A stretch of DNA of 64,000 nt from Chitinophaga sp. SYP-B3965 (GTDB lineage Bacteria > Bacteroidota > Bacteroidia > Chitinophagales > Chitinophagaceae), in contig NZ_WJFD01000003.1 of the NCBI RefSeq assembly GCF_009647655.1, positions 434,001-498,000 on the forward strand, given 5' to 3'. Shown here piece by piece: positions 19,093-26,961 of the stretch. The first letter of the stretch is position 1. Each line of letters begins with the position of its first letter. Below the pieces are notes generated by a model. The model did no database searches and had not been told where the DNA came from. It worked only from the letters and a program-made list of their open reading frames with translations. Both the position numbers and the translations under genes were made by a program.

Positions 19093-19968
19093 TTATTCAG
19101 CAGAGGTAAGCTGTTTCCGGTATTGTAAAGGAGCCATGCCAAATTTTTCTTTAAATACCCTGCTGAAATGTGTGGTACTTTCAAAACCACACTCGTAAAC
19201 GATTTCGTTGATGTTTTTTTGCGAACTCGTTAATAATAGTTGCGCATAATCCAGTCTTTTTTGAAGTAGCCATTTACCCGGTGTATTATGAAATGTTTCT
19301 GCAAAATCCTTTTTAAAAACAGTAAGGCTGCGCTGGCTTATTTTTGCAAACTCTTCCAGGGAAAGGTTAAACAGGTAATTCGCTTCCATAATTTCTGTAA
19401 GCGGGGGTTTGCTGTAATCGCTCACACTTTTTAAATAGGCTAAAAATGCCGTATTCTCCGGGTGAGAAAACATATTAAAAACAAGTTCACGGCATTTTAA
19501 TTCGAGCAGGCTTTCCGATGGCGGTGGTTGCTGGGTAAAATAAGGAAGCAGCCCGTAAAAGTACGCATGTGTAATATTATTGGTACTTATTTCTATAACA
19601 GGATCTGTTTCCTGGAAAGGCAGAAGAGGAAGTACTGATTGAGCACGGTATTCTTTAAACAGTTGCTGTAAATAACTATCCGGAACACAAAAAACAATGG
19701 TACGCCAATCCACATTAAAAAACTTCCCCTGCCTCATAGCCCCCTTCTTCAGGAAAATCAGTTTACCTTCCGTTAGCAGGTAGGATTTACCGGAACCGGC
19801 AAGTTGTTTCTTTCCGCCCACAGTATAGATAATATGATTAAGATGAGAGTATAGGTCAACCCATTCTTCCATTTGCGGGCATTGATAATTTACCAGAAGA
19901 CCGTCTCTTACAGTGAGCTGTTTAAAATACGTAGGATCTGCGAGGATTGCTTCATACACATTGATCAT
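19093..19968 (-). CDS. AraC family transcriptional regulator
   Basis: A 291-residue regulator with an effector-binding N-terminal part and a C-terminal AraC HTH pair (residues ~190-285). The first helix-turn-helix reads LSLEEFAKISQRSLTVFKKDF, the second INEIVYECGFESTTHFSRVF, with the family end FGMAPLQYRKQL. It lies 109 bp upstream of the FAD oxidase on the same strand. A role in controlling the oxidase/NTF2-like pair is inferred from position. The effector is unknown. Confidence 0.92.
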   Translation of the reverse strand: MINVYEAILADPTYFKQLTVRDGLLVNYQCPQMEEWVDLYSHLNHIIYTVGGKKQLAGSGKSYLLTEGKLIFLKKGAMRQGKFFNVDWRTIVFCVPDSYLQQLFKEYRAQSVLPLLPFQETDPVIEISTNNITHAYFYGLLPYFTQQPPPSESLLELKCRELVFNMFSHPENTAFLAYLKSVSDYSKPPLTEIMEANYLFNLSLEEFAKISQRSLTVFKKDFAETFHNTPGKWLLQKRLDYAQLLLTSSQKNINEIVYECGFESTTHFSRVFKEKFGMAPLQYRKQLTSAE

Positions 19969-20031
19969 AGCAACAACGGTTTAAGATGTGGGGTGTATGT
20001 AATATACAATAAAACAGTGGCGTACAGGCAT

Positions 20032-20061
20032 AAAAAAAAGGAAACATTGCTATTTCCTTTT
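20032..20061 (-). terminator. terminator of the FkbM methyltransferase gene
   Basis: AAAAGGAAA (20036-20044) and TTTCCTTTT (20053-20061) form a hairpin. On the minus strand it continues into a T-run, 27 bp after the stop of the gene at 20088. Confidence 0.6.
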
Positions 20062-20087
20062 AACCTTTTTTACCGCCTGGAACGAAC

Positions 20088-20888
20088 TTATCCCACCGGC
20101 CCAAATATGTAGTCAATATTCATGATCTGCTTAATCTCATATCCCAACCCCGTCATCAAAGGCAACAACACCGTATTATACTCTTCCTTCGTCATACACT
20201 CCAATTGAATAACAGGTTTGAACTTCTTAATCAACTCCCTTCCCCCTTTCACCGCCTTTTCTTCAAATCCCTGTATATCCATTTTTATATAATCCAGCTT
20301 ATCCAGGCTATGCAGAAAAAGTTCATCCAATGTGCGCATGTCAAAATTGCCATCTTCCGCTTCTTTCAGATACACACCTCCATGATTCGTCTGCGCTACC
20401 CTGCTGGATATTTTATGATCGTCTCTGAAATCAACACTTGCCTTTGTCTGATGTTCTCCTAATGCATATTTATAAGGGATCACGATATCATTTAATCCAT
20501 TCAGTGAGATGTTCTCCTGTAAGATCTTAAAGATCTCTTCCTGTGGTTCAAAAGAAAGCACCTTTGCAGCCTTGCAGATCTTAGCATAATAAATAGCATG
20601 ATTCCCGATGTTGGAACCCGCATCAATTACCACACTGCCGGGTTGGATATAATGACGTGTTGCCGTCAGATCAGCGATATCATAAAAAGTACGCCGCCTG
20701 ATAATATTGAAAGAAATAAAATCACGCACATCAGACACCTTTATCCTGATATCCTGGCCTTCATAATTGAATGTAAAAATATTGGTAGCGGCATCAAAGG
20801 CCGGTGTAAATTTCTTGAACTTCAGTACCCTGTATTCAAATTTTAATTCTTTAAATACTTCGTTTACTCTCTTAAATATATTGGGCAT
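20088..20888 (-). CDS. FkbM family SAM-dependent methyltransferase
   Basis: A 266-residue class I methyltransferase. SAM motif I is VVIDAGSNIGNHAIYYAKI (residues ~86-104), followed by KVLSFEPQEEIFKILQENI, which carries the acidic ribose-binding residue. FkbM-type motifs DYIKMDIQGFEEKAVKGG and VIQLECM lie in the last third. It is probably cytoplasmic and methylates an O-position of a sugar, lipid or natural product. It stands alone between an AraC gene and an alpha/beta hydrolase, so its substrate cannot be inferred. Confidence 0.9.
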   Translation of the reverse strand: MPNIFKRVNEVFKELKFEYRVLKFKKFTPAFDAATNIFTFNYEGQDIRIKVSDVRDFISFNIIRRRTFYDIADLTATRHYIQPGSVVIDAGSNIGNHAIYYAKICKAAKVLSFEPQEEIFKILQENISLNGLNDIVIPYKYALGEHQTKASVDFRDDHKISSRVAQTNHGGVYLKEAEDGNFDMRTLDELFLHSLDKLDYIKMDIQGFEEKAVKGGRELIKKFKPVIQLECMTKEEYNTVLLPLMTGLGYEIKQIMNIDYIFGPVG

Positions 20889-21119
20889 ATCATTCTAAAT
20901 TAACCACAACAAGTTGATAATCATGCAATAATGATCTAATAAGGCAGGTTTCTGCGCTTTGATCCGCGCTCAAATGTAGAGTTTTTACTATAAAAAAGCC
21001 CCCTCTGACCAGTCCGTTATGCCGATTTTGCCGGAATTTACCCCTTAAATTGTCGTTGTTACACCAAGTCTAATCCTGAAATGAATTCCATCTTTGTATC
21101 GTCAATAAATAATGGCGAT

Positions 21120-21980
21120 ATGAAAAATTTATTCAAAGCACGTTCAATAATACTAATTGCAATCATTATGGTTACGGCATCTCAATCCAACGGACAAAAC
21201 AAACCTTCTGCCAGTGGTTACGCACCTGTTAATGGTACTGAAGTTTATTATGAAGTATATGGCGATGGTATGCCTATAGTTTTACTGCATGGCGCTTATA
21301 TGACCATTGATAAGAATTGGGGCCAGTTTATACCTGAACTGTCAAAAACGAGGAAAGTAATTGCTATTGAATTGCAGGGACATGGGCATACACCGTTTTC
21401 AGAAAGAAAATTATCACGTACTACTTTAGCAAGTGATGTGGAAGGAGTGATGGATTACCTGAAGATTGACAGTGCAGATGTAGCAGGATATAGTTTTGGC
21501 GGCTCTGTGGCTTACCAGTTTGCGATACAAAGCCCTAAACGGTTGAGAAAATTAGTGATCATTTCTGCTGCTTATAAAAGTAGTGGCTGGATGCCCGAAG
21601 TAAACAATGCGTTTAAAAACCTGAAACCTGAACTTTTTGCGAACTCTCCTATGCAAGCCGCATACGATGCAGTAGCGCCTGACAAAACAAAATGGACAAA
21701 GTTCGTGGAACAGATGATCGTCTCAGCCGGGGAGCCATACGACCTGGGTGATGCCAATATTGCTAAGATCACTTCTCCCGTATTACTGATCGCTGGCGAT
21801 AATGACGGCCTTGATAAAATTGAGTTGGTAAAAACGTTTCAACTGCTTGGAGGTGCTGTGGTTGCTGATTTTGGGGCAATATCCAAATCACAATTAGCCA
21901 TTATCCCTTCACAAGGACATGTTAGCCTGATGTCGCAGACTACAACGATCCTGACTTACCTGGATAGTTTTTTAAAGTGA
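21120..21980 (+). CDS. secreted alpha/beta hydrolase
   Basis: An alpha/beta hydrolase of 286 residues. I chose the ATG at 21120, since MKNLFKARSIILIAIIMVTA starts a good signal peptide; an in-frame ATG at 21081 would place 13 residues before it, and a CATCTTTG promoter-like element (21089-21096) overlaps that stretch. The oxyanion region is IVLLHGAYM, the nucleophile elbow GYSFGGS, the acid LLIAGDNDG and the catalytic His is in SQGHVSLM. It resembles peroxidase-like or ester/lactone hydrolases of this superfamily. The substrate is unknown. Confidence 0.88.
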   Translation: MKNLFKARSIILIAIIMVTASQSNGQNKPSASGYAPVNGTEVYYEVYGDGMPIVLLHGAYMTIDKNWGQFIPELSKTRKVIAIELQGHGHTPFSERKLSRTTLASDVEGVMDYLKIDSADVAGYSFGGSVAYQFAIQSPKRLRKLVIISAAYKSSGWMPEVNNAFKNLKPELFANSPMQAAYDAVAPDKTKWTKFVEQMIVSAGEPYDLGDANIAKITSPVLLIAGDNDGLDKIELVKTFQLLGGAVVADFGAISKSQLAIIPSQGHVSLMSQTTTILTYLDSFLK

Positions 21981-22160
21981 CCTAATGAACAGAAAATGAG
22001 AAAGTTACGGCTACCGGGTCTCAAAAAACGGGGAAGTCTTACGATTTCCCCATATCAACAAGGCTTGACACTTCCATATTCTAACTGATAATCAACATAT
22101 TACAAGTGAATCAGACCCTCTAAATCAGGTTTTGTACTAATTTTACTATTTTTACAACAA

Positions 22161-22828
22161 ATGGAGTATAATGATACCAGAAGCAAACTTGAGAATATCA
22201 TTAGAGGAGTTATCATTGAGGGGTCAACAGATAATTGCACAGCAATCAGAAATCTCCTATGCCGAAGCTTTAGCACAAGTACAACGGTTAAAACAGATTT
22301 CGAAAGTAAATCAGTCATCAAAGAAGAACAGGTCGAATTCCTAAAAACGTATGCCCTGGAAAACAACCTGTGGGTAAATCAAGCCCCTGATCCCCAAAAA
22401 TTTCTCGCCAGAGGAGGTGAAGCAAGCGTATACTTTGATCATGACAGTAAAAGTGTTATTAAGTTAAATGATGGCGTATATTATGCTACCTGGCTGGAGT
22501 TTTTAATAGCATTGTAATACACAATCTCCTTTTCCCTAATACAGCCTATACATTTCTTGGATTTATTGAGATAGAAGGTTCTTTTCAGGCAGTTCTGCAA
22601 CAACCTTTTATTACTTCTGACAATGCCATTGATTTATCAGATGTAACGAAATTGCTCGCCTATAATGGTTTTGAAAACCGGAAAAGAAATGGTGTGCCGA
22701 CTAATAACTACTACAATAAGGAATTGGGCATCATTCTGGAAGATATTCACGATGAGAACGTGATTGTAAATTCAAATACGCTCTTTTTTATTGATACAGT
22801 ATTCTATACTGCTTTTCAGGATAATTGA
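22161..22828 (+). pseudogene. polyvalent-protein-kinase-like gene with a frameshift
   Basis: Two frames join into one protein. The 5' frame (22161 on) reads MEYNDTRSKLENIIRGVIIE, NLLCRSFSTSTTVKTDF, KEEQVEFLKTYALENNLW, then ARGGEASVYFDHDSKSVIKL and YYATWLEF. It breaks at the T-run 22500-22504. The +1 frame then continues FNSIVIHNLLFPNTAYTFLG, LLAYNGFENRKRNGVP, ELGIILEDIHDENVIVNSN and FFIDTVFYT to the stop at 22826-22828. HDEN and FIDT resemble catalytic-loop and DFG-like elements of the kinase-like family I know from Bacteroidota. One missing T in a 5-T run would restore a ~222-residue protein. Either a true mutation or a sequencing/assembly error explains it. Confidence 0.72.
22171..22344 (+). 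CDS. small out-of-frame ORF overlapping the kinase-like gene
   Basis: 57 codons from the ATG at 22171 to TAA at 22342-22344, in the +1 frame relative to the kinase-like ORF that begins 10 bp earlier. The peptide (MIPEANLRISLEELSLRGQQ, IIAQQSEISYAEALAQVQRL, then a basic tail KKNRSNS) looks protein-like: amphipathic helix, regular Q/E/A/L composition, no low-complexity run. It could be a small partner made from the same mRNA or a chance frame. I do not recognise the family. Confidence 0.35.
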   Translation: MIPEANLRISLEELSLRGQQIIAQQSEISYAEALAQVQRLKQISKVNQSSKKNRSNS

Positions 22829-23013
22829 TTCCCCCACCACGGACCTCCTACCATTCCAACGGCATCTCCCCAAACGAAAAAAGCTAAAACAAACCCCTGA
22901 TCCTACTACTAACTTTCATAAACACCATAAATTCAACTACTTAGTATGGAAAATAAAGGGTGGCCAGTTTTGATGAAATACCCACATTATACCTCGACAA
23001 AAAAAATATAAAA

Positions 23014-23064
23014 TATATTTGCGCAACTCAAAAGTTGCATATATATTTGCAACCTAAGGGTTGC
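23014..23064 (+). promoter_or_regulatory. ArsR-type operator/promoter: two palindromes in Bacteroidota promoter elements
   Basis: TTTG at 23018-23021 and TATATTTG at 23042-23049 have a 20-bp spacer, a full -33/-7 promoter for the operon starting at 23082. The palindrome GCAACT-CAAA-AGTTGC (23023-23038) fills the spacer. A second palindrome, GCAACC-TAAG-GGTTGC (23049-23064), begins at the -7 element and covers the start-site region. Another TATATTTG lies at 23014-23021. The layout fits tight autorepression. Confidence 0.8.
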
Positions 23065-23081
23065 ACAATTAATAATCAAGA

Positions 23082-23399
23082 ATGAAACAAGATATATTCC
23101 AGGCCATATCAGACCCAACACGCAGGGCTATTTTAACGTTAATCGCTATCCAGGCATTAACACCAAATGCAATGGCGGAAAAATTTGACATGACCCGCCA
23201 GGCGGTATCAAAACATATTAAAGTATTGCACGAATGCGAATTGATTAAACCTGTGCATAGCGGCAGGGAGATCTATTATCACTTTAACGCGAAAAAAATG
23301 CAGGAGTTTGACCATTGGTTAGCCCAATTCAGGCAAAACTGGGAAACTCAATTTAACCAACTTGACCAATTATTAACAACAATTAAAGAACAGAAATAA
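23082..23399 (+). CDS. ArsR family helix-turn-helix repressor
   Basis: A 105-residue winged-helix regulator. The start MKQDIFQAISDPTRRAILTL is typical for ArsR proteins that precede AHSA1/SRPBCC genes. The recognition region is NAMAEKFDMTRQAVSKHIKVL and the wing GREIYYHFNAKKM. No metal-binding Cys box is present. It is the first gene of the ArsR-AHSA1-VOC operon and overlaps the next start by 1 nt (TAATG). Two palindromes in its promoter are the likely binding sites. Confidence 0.93.
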   Translation: MKQDIFQAISDPTRRAILTLIAIQALTPNAMAEKFDMTRQAVSKHIKVLHECELIKPVHSGREIYYHFNAKKMQEFDHWLAQFRQNWETQFNQLDQLLTTIKEQK

Positions 23400-23902
23400 T
23401 GAACAACGATCTGCTATTTGATTTTAATGTTGACAAAAACGCGAAAACGGTTTATATAACCAGGGAGTTTAATGCCGGACTTTCTTTAGTATGGGATGCT
23501 TTTACCAAAGCGGAACTACTGGACCAATGGGGTGCACCTGCACCTATGCGCGCCAAAACTAAGTATATGGATTTCAAAGTAGGAGGGCAAAGGTTTTATG
23601 CTATGATAAGCCCCGACGGACAAGAGCGTTGGGCAATTCAGAAATATACATCCATTACTCCGAAAACGAATTTTAAAATGTATAATTCTTTTGCAGACAA
23701 AGACGAAAATCCCGAATTGCCGGGTTCTGAATGGGATTACATTTTTAGCGAACAAGACGGAAAGACAAAAGTCAGTATTACTATTTATAATGAATCCCTT
23801 GCCCGCATGGAGAAGATGATTGAAATGGGCTTCACAGAAGGATTTAAGATGTTAATGAGCAATTTGGAAAATCTGTTGACAGCCTTATCGCTGAAATTAT
23901 AA
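23399..23902 (+). CDS. SRPBCC/AHSA1-domain protein
   Basis: A 167-residue START-like protein of the AHSA1 type. Landmarks are VYITREFNAGLSLVWDAFTK at the start (the first strand and helix), LLDQWGAPAPM, KVGGQRFYAM and GSEWDYIFSEQDGKTKVSITI, then the long C-terminal helix MEKMIEMGFTEGFKMLMSNL. This fold binds hydrophobic ligands; the exact role is unknown. The start overlaps the ArsR stop by 1 nt, so the two are translationally coupled. Confidence 0.92.
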   Translation: MNNDLLFDFNVDKNAKTVYITREFNAGLSLVWDAFTKAELLDQWGAPAPMRAKTKYMDFKVGGQRFYAMISPDGQERWAIQKYTSITPKTNFKMYNSFADKDENPELPGSEWDYIFSEQDGKTKVSITIYNESLARMEKMIEMGFTEGFKMLMSNLENLLTALSLKL

Positions 23903-23933
23903 GAAGGAAAATTAAAAACTAAAAAATAAAGTT

Positions 23934-24359
23934 ATGAGAACAATTACCCCCTGGATCAACTTCAATGGAAATGCTGAAGAAGCATTCACTTTTTACAGAT
24001 CAGTTTTTGGCGGAGAATTCACCAAGGTCATTCGTTTCGGGGACCTGGCAAGTGCTGAATTTCCGGTAGCAGAAAAGGAAGCAAGTAAAATAATGACCAT
24101 TGCCTTGCCTATAGGAAAACACAATGTGTTAATGGCCAATGATGTTCCGGAATTTATGGGGCGGGTAAACGAAAACGAAAACCGGTCTAAAATAGTTGTT
24201 AGTGCCGAAAGTAAGGAAGAGGCCGATCAAATATTTAACGGACTATCGGCAGGCGGAGACATTGAAGGGTCTATTGGTGACAGTCCCTGGGGCACCTACG
24301 CAGGGATGTTTAGGGATAAATACGGTATTGAATGGATTGTGGAATTTGACCCAAATTGA
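23934..24359 (+). CDS. VOC family protein (PhnB/glyoxalase-like)
   Basis: A 141-residue VOC-fold protein of the PhnB-like group: ITPWINFNGNAEEAFTFYRS at the N-terminus, then FGGEFTKVIRFGD, NVLMANDVPEF, KEEADQIFNGLSAGG and WGTYAGMFRDKYGIEWIVEF. The group is known for glyoxalase, bleomycin-resistance and related enzymes, but its PhnB-like members mostly have no defined substrate. Third gene of the ArsR operon, 31 bp after the AHSA1 gene; this trio is common in Bacteroidota. Confidence 0.93.
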   Translation: MRTITPWINFNGNAEEAFTFYRSVFGGEFTKVIRFGDLASAEFPVAEKEASKIMTIALPIGKHNVLMANDVPEFMGRVNENENRSKIVVSAESKEEADQIFNGLSAGGDIEGSIGDSPWGTYAGMFRDKYGIEWIVEFDPN

Positions 24360-24364
24360 TTATC

Positions 24365-24411
24365 AAAAAAAAAGCGGATAAAATTGATTCAGAATCAATT
24401 TTATCCGCTTT
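24365..24411 (-). terminator. terminator of tRNA-Asp copy 2 (20-bp perfect arms)
   Basis: The arms 24371-24390 and 24392-24411 are a perfect 20-bp inverted repeat around a single A, followed on the minus strand by a 9-T run. It starts 2 bp behind the tRNA 3' end and also ends the VOC operon on the plus strand, though with only a short T-run there. Confidence 0.85.
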
Positions 24412-24412
24412 G

Positions 24413-24486
24413 CGGACCGGACGGGACTCGAACCCGCGACCTCCGCCGTGACAGGGCGGCATTCTAACCAACTGAACTACCGATCC
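24413..24486 (-). tRNA. tRNA-Asp (anticodon GTC), copy 2
   Basis: Identical over all 74 nt to the copy at 13135-13208: same acceptor, anticodon loop CTGTCAC and T-arm, no encoded CCA. Its own promoter lies upstream and its terminator directly downstream, so it is an independent unit and not part of a tRNA operon. Confidence 0.97.
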
Positions 24487-24528
24487 AAACCCACATCAAA
24501 ACCCGAAGGCTCTTCCGTTTTGGGATTG

Positions 24529-24561
24529 CAAAGATAAGCACAAATAAATCATACCTACAAA
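24529..24561 (-). promoter_or_regulatory. Bacteroidota-type promoter of tRNA-Asp copy 2
   Basis: On the minus strand, TTTG (24558-24561) and TATCTTTG (24529-24536) are separated by 21 bp, the same spacing as in front of copy 1. The -7 element ends 42 bp before the tRNA. Confidence 0.75.
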
Positions 24562-24568
24562 TATTTTT

Positions 24569-24874
24569 TTACCCCACACGCGAACCCAGGGAAGCCACTA
24601 AAACCATCGTACACCTGCTCGTATTTTCCGTCCTGAATTTCTTAATCGCCACATATTCCGGATCATCATACATCCCCAATGCCGCTTCCTTAGAAGGAAA
24701 CTTCACAATGGCATTCATCATCCTCCCCTCCCCTTCCACAACGATCCCCGCCGTATCAGATGCCAATACCTCAGCCCCATATTTCTTAAATAAAGGAACC
24801 AACGCAGGTCCGTATTGAGAAAACCCTTCCCAATTGTCGATGTCATAACTGATCATATAATATACTGCTTCCAT
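24569..24874 (-). CDS. DUF1330-like small protein
   Basis: A 101-residue protein resembling the DUF1330/dimeric alpha-beta barrel group: YYMISYDIDNWEGFSQYGPA, LVPLFKKYGAEVLASD, VVEGEGRMMNAIVKFPSKEA and ALGMYDDPEYVAIKKFRTEN. No function is established. It has no signal peptide. It is a single gene next to the tRNA and divergent from the lipoprotein at 24963. Confidence 0.85.
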   Translation of the reverse strand: MEAVYYMISYDIDNWEGFSQYGPALVPLFKKYGAEVLASDTAGIVVEGEGRMMNAIVKFPSKEAALGMYDDPEYVAIKKFRTENTSRCTMVLVASLGSRVG

Positions 24875-24962
24875 AAAATCAAAATTAGCCCATACACCGG
24901 CCCGGTAATTGCGATATCCTGCTTTTTATTAAGTAAATTTAAGAGAGCCAAAACCACCATAT

Positions 24963-25469
24963 ATGAGATACCTCCTGCTGCTTGCATTATTCTTCAGCTG
25001 TAACACTGCTGCCACCAACAATCAGGAAGACAGCAGTATCGTGGACGGCGCCAAAGAACTCTTACCGGTTCAACCAGCCCCTCAGCCTGTAGTAAATCCC
25101 CAAACCCATGAGATCCATGCACAGGACACCGTTTTTGAAGACGGCTCCATCCCCTCCACCTGGGCCAATGCCGGGTTCGACGATCCCGCCGGCTTCAAAG
25201 AATTCCTCCTTTCTTTTAAGGATTGGGTAAAGAAAGACCAGGTAGATAGTATTACAGCGTATATTCGCTTCCCATTAAAAAACTACAAAACGCCGGAGGC
25301 CTTTAAAAAAGCCTACTCCAAAGTTTTTGATGAAAGCCTGAAAAAAGTGGTGGAAACCCAGCGGCTGGACAGGATTTTCCGTAACTATCAGGGTGCCATG
25401 ATCGGAAGCGGGCAGATATGGTTCAACACCAGCCCCGAAGGATATAAAATAATAGCGATCAATAAATAA
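24963..25469 (+). CDS. uncharacterised lipoprotein, first gene of a four-gene operon
   Basis: A 168-residue protein with a short lipoprotein signal (MRYLLLLALFFSC, Cys13). A Pro/Gln-rich linker (LLPVQPAPQPVVNPQ) precedes a globular part with FKEFLLSFKDWVKKDQVDSI and IGSGQIWFNTSPEGYKIIAI. I do not recognise the family. Its TAA overlaps the ATG of the following methyltransferase by 1 nt (TAATG), so they are coupled. Confidence 0.8.
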   Translation: MRYLLLLALFFSCNTAATNNQEDSSIVDGAKELLPVQPAPQPVVNPQTHEIHAQDTVFEDGSIPSTWANAGFDDPAGFKEFLLSFKDWVKKDQVDSITAYIRFPLKNYKTPEAFKKAYSKVFDESLKKVVETQRLDRIFRNYQGAMIGSGQIWFNTSPEGYKIIAINK

Positions 25470-25972
25470 TGGAACTATCAACAGCCATAGAGCTCATAAG
25501 ATCAGATGAATTTGATAAAAGCAGTATTGCCGTGTGGGCGGATCTTGGCTGTGGCAGCGGGCTCTTTACCAATGCCCTGCTCAATTATCTCCATCCCAAA
25601 AGTACCGTGTACGCCATAGATCAATACCCTGTAAAGATCAACCACCCCTCCATTGTCTTACAAAAAATGGATTTTATAACGGCAGACTGGGAATTGCCAC
25701 CACTGGATGGGATCTTAATGGCCAATTCGCTACACTTTGTAGAAGATAAACGTTCCTTCCTCCGAAAAGTAAAAGCAGCCCTGAAACCCAACGGCACACT
25801 CTTACTCGTGGAATACGATACGGACACTCCCAACCACTGGGTTCCCTTCCCCGCCAGTTTCTCTTCCCTTAAAAGATTATTGCTCGAATCCGGTTTTAAA
25901 AATGTGCATCGCCTGCAGGAGCAACCATCTATTTACGGCAAAGCCAACCTCTATGCTGCATGGATAAACTGA
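25469..25972 (+). CDS. class I SAM-dependent methyltransferase
   Basis: A compact 167-residue methyltransferase. Motif I is VWADLGCGSGLFTNALLNYL, motif II VYAIDQYP, then LQKMDFITADWELPPLDGIL, LMANSLHFVEDKRSFLRKV and LKPNGTLLLVEYDTDTPNH. The UbiE/Methyltransf_11-like order is complete. The substrate is unknown. It is coupled to the lipoprotein before it and overlaps the next lipoprotein by 13 nt, an odd place for a cytoplasmic enzyme between envelope proteins. Confidence 0.92.
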   Translation: MELSTAIELIRSDEFDKSSIAVWADLGCGSGLFTNALLNYLHPKSTVYAIDQYPVKINHPSIVLQKMDFITADWELPPLDGILMANSLHFVEDKRSFLRKVKAALKPNGTLLLVEYDTDTPNHWVPFPASFSSLKRLLLESGFKNVHRLQEQPSIYGKANLYAAWIN

Positions 25973-26961
25973 AATACTTAGCCTTGATGTTATTATGCAT
26001 GGCCTGCTCCACCAGCCCACGCGAAATAACACCTGCCTTCTATTTCTGGAAGCAACGTTACCAGGGAGAAACCACCCCGCTGGCCAAAAAGTTATACGTA
26101 AAAATGTTCGACGTAACCTGGGACGCCACAAAACATACAGCCCATCCCGTTGCCATCCTCGATCAGCGTGCCCCCTTTCCTGATAGCATGGAAATTGTGC
26201 CCGTCGTATTCCTCATGAATGAGATCTGGCAAGAGAAAAAGGAAGACACTCTGCTCATGGCCCAACGCGTATGCTCCCTGCTGGAACAATTATGCAAAAA
26301 CACCAAAGTAAAAGAAGTACAACTGGATTGCGACTGGACACGGAACAGCAAAGCAGCCTATTTCGGTTTCTTAAGGAACGTCCGCCAACAGGCCTTTATG
26401 GCCAATAAACAATTGTCTGTCACCATCCGCATGCACCAGGTAAAATATACCCGCACCAATGGTATCCCGCCGGCAGACAAAGGTTTGCTGATGTGTTATA
26501 ACATGGGAGATCTCCGTAAATTCGGAGATCATAATTCCATTCTCAATATGGAAGAATTGAAAGCCTACACGGAAGATGATCAGATCCGCCATTATCCATT
26601 ATCTTTGGACCTGGCATTGCCCCTGTTCGAATGGAGTGTGTTGTTCCGTAATAAACTATATGCAGGGCTGCTCCGGAATATCGGAAGCACCCAACTGGAA
26701 AACACAACACTCTTTGAACCCCAGGGAAAACAACTATACACCAGCCTGCAGGATACTACCCTCAACGGTTATATGATCCGCAGGGGAGATGTGATCCGCT
26801 TCGAGACGTGCAGCCCCGATCTGTTGAAAAAAGCAGCCCGTTATTTGTCCCGGCAAAGGCAAGCCTACAATCCTACTGTGATCTTTTATCATCTTGATTC
26901 TCTTATCCTGCGAAAGTATAACCACCATGAACTGGAAACGATTTACAATATTTTTGAGTAG
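25960..26961 (+). CDS. uncharacterised lipoprotein, possible TIM-barrel (DUF3142-like)
   Basis: A 333-residue lipoprotein with its lipobox at Cys16 (ALMLLCMAC). A FYFWKQRYQGE motif follows directly, then LYVKMFDVTWD, VQLDCDWTRNSKAAYFGFL, VTIRMHQVKYTRTNGIPPAD and GLLMCYNMGDL. The strand-helix rhythm with conserved acidic and aromatic residues at strand ends suggests a TIM barrel; DUF3142-like is a guess. Overlaps with both neighbours show one transcript. It may be a surface glycoside-active or glycan-binding protein, but no catalytic residues are proven. Confidence 0.75.
   Translation: MDKLKYLALMLLCMACSTSPREITPAFYFWKQRYQGETTPLAKKLYVKMFDVTWDATKHTAHPVAILDQRAPFPDSMEIVPVVFLMNEIWQEKKEDTLLMAQRVCSLLEQLCKNTKVKEVQLDCDWTRNSKAAYFGFLRNVRQQAFMANKQLSVTIRMHQVKYTRTNGIPPADKGLLMCYNMGDLRKFGDHNSILNMEELKAYTEDDQIRHYPLSLDLALPLFEWSVLFRNKLYAGLLRNIGSTQLENTTLFEPQGKQLYTSLQDTTLNGYMIRRGDVIRFETCSPDLLKKAARYLSRQRQAYNPTVIFYHLDSLILRKYNHHELETIYNIFE

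Noticed and set aside
17607..19190. Longer FAD-oxidase start at 19190
   Set aside because: It would overlap the AraC gene by about 100 bp and the extra 69 residues do not match the family.
22030..22051. GGGGAA/TTCCCC hairpin after the alpha/beta hydrolase gene
   Set aside because: The stem is short with a long loop, and the T-run is on the minus strand where no gene ends; too weak to call.
13135..24486. tRNA-Asp copies as attachment sites of an integrated element
   Set aside because: No integrase, and the identical sequence is explained by two full tRNA genes with their own promoters; the genes between are ordinary.
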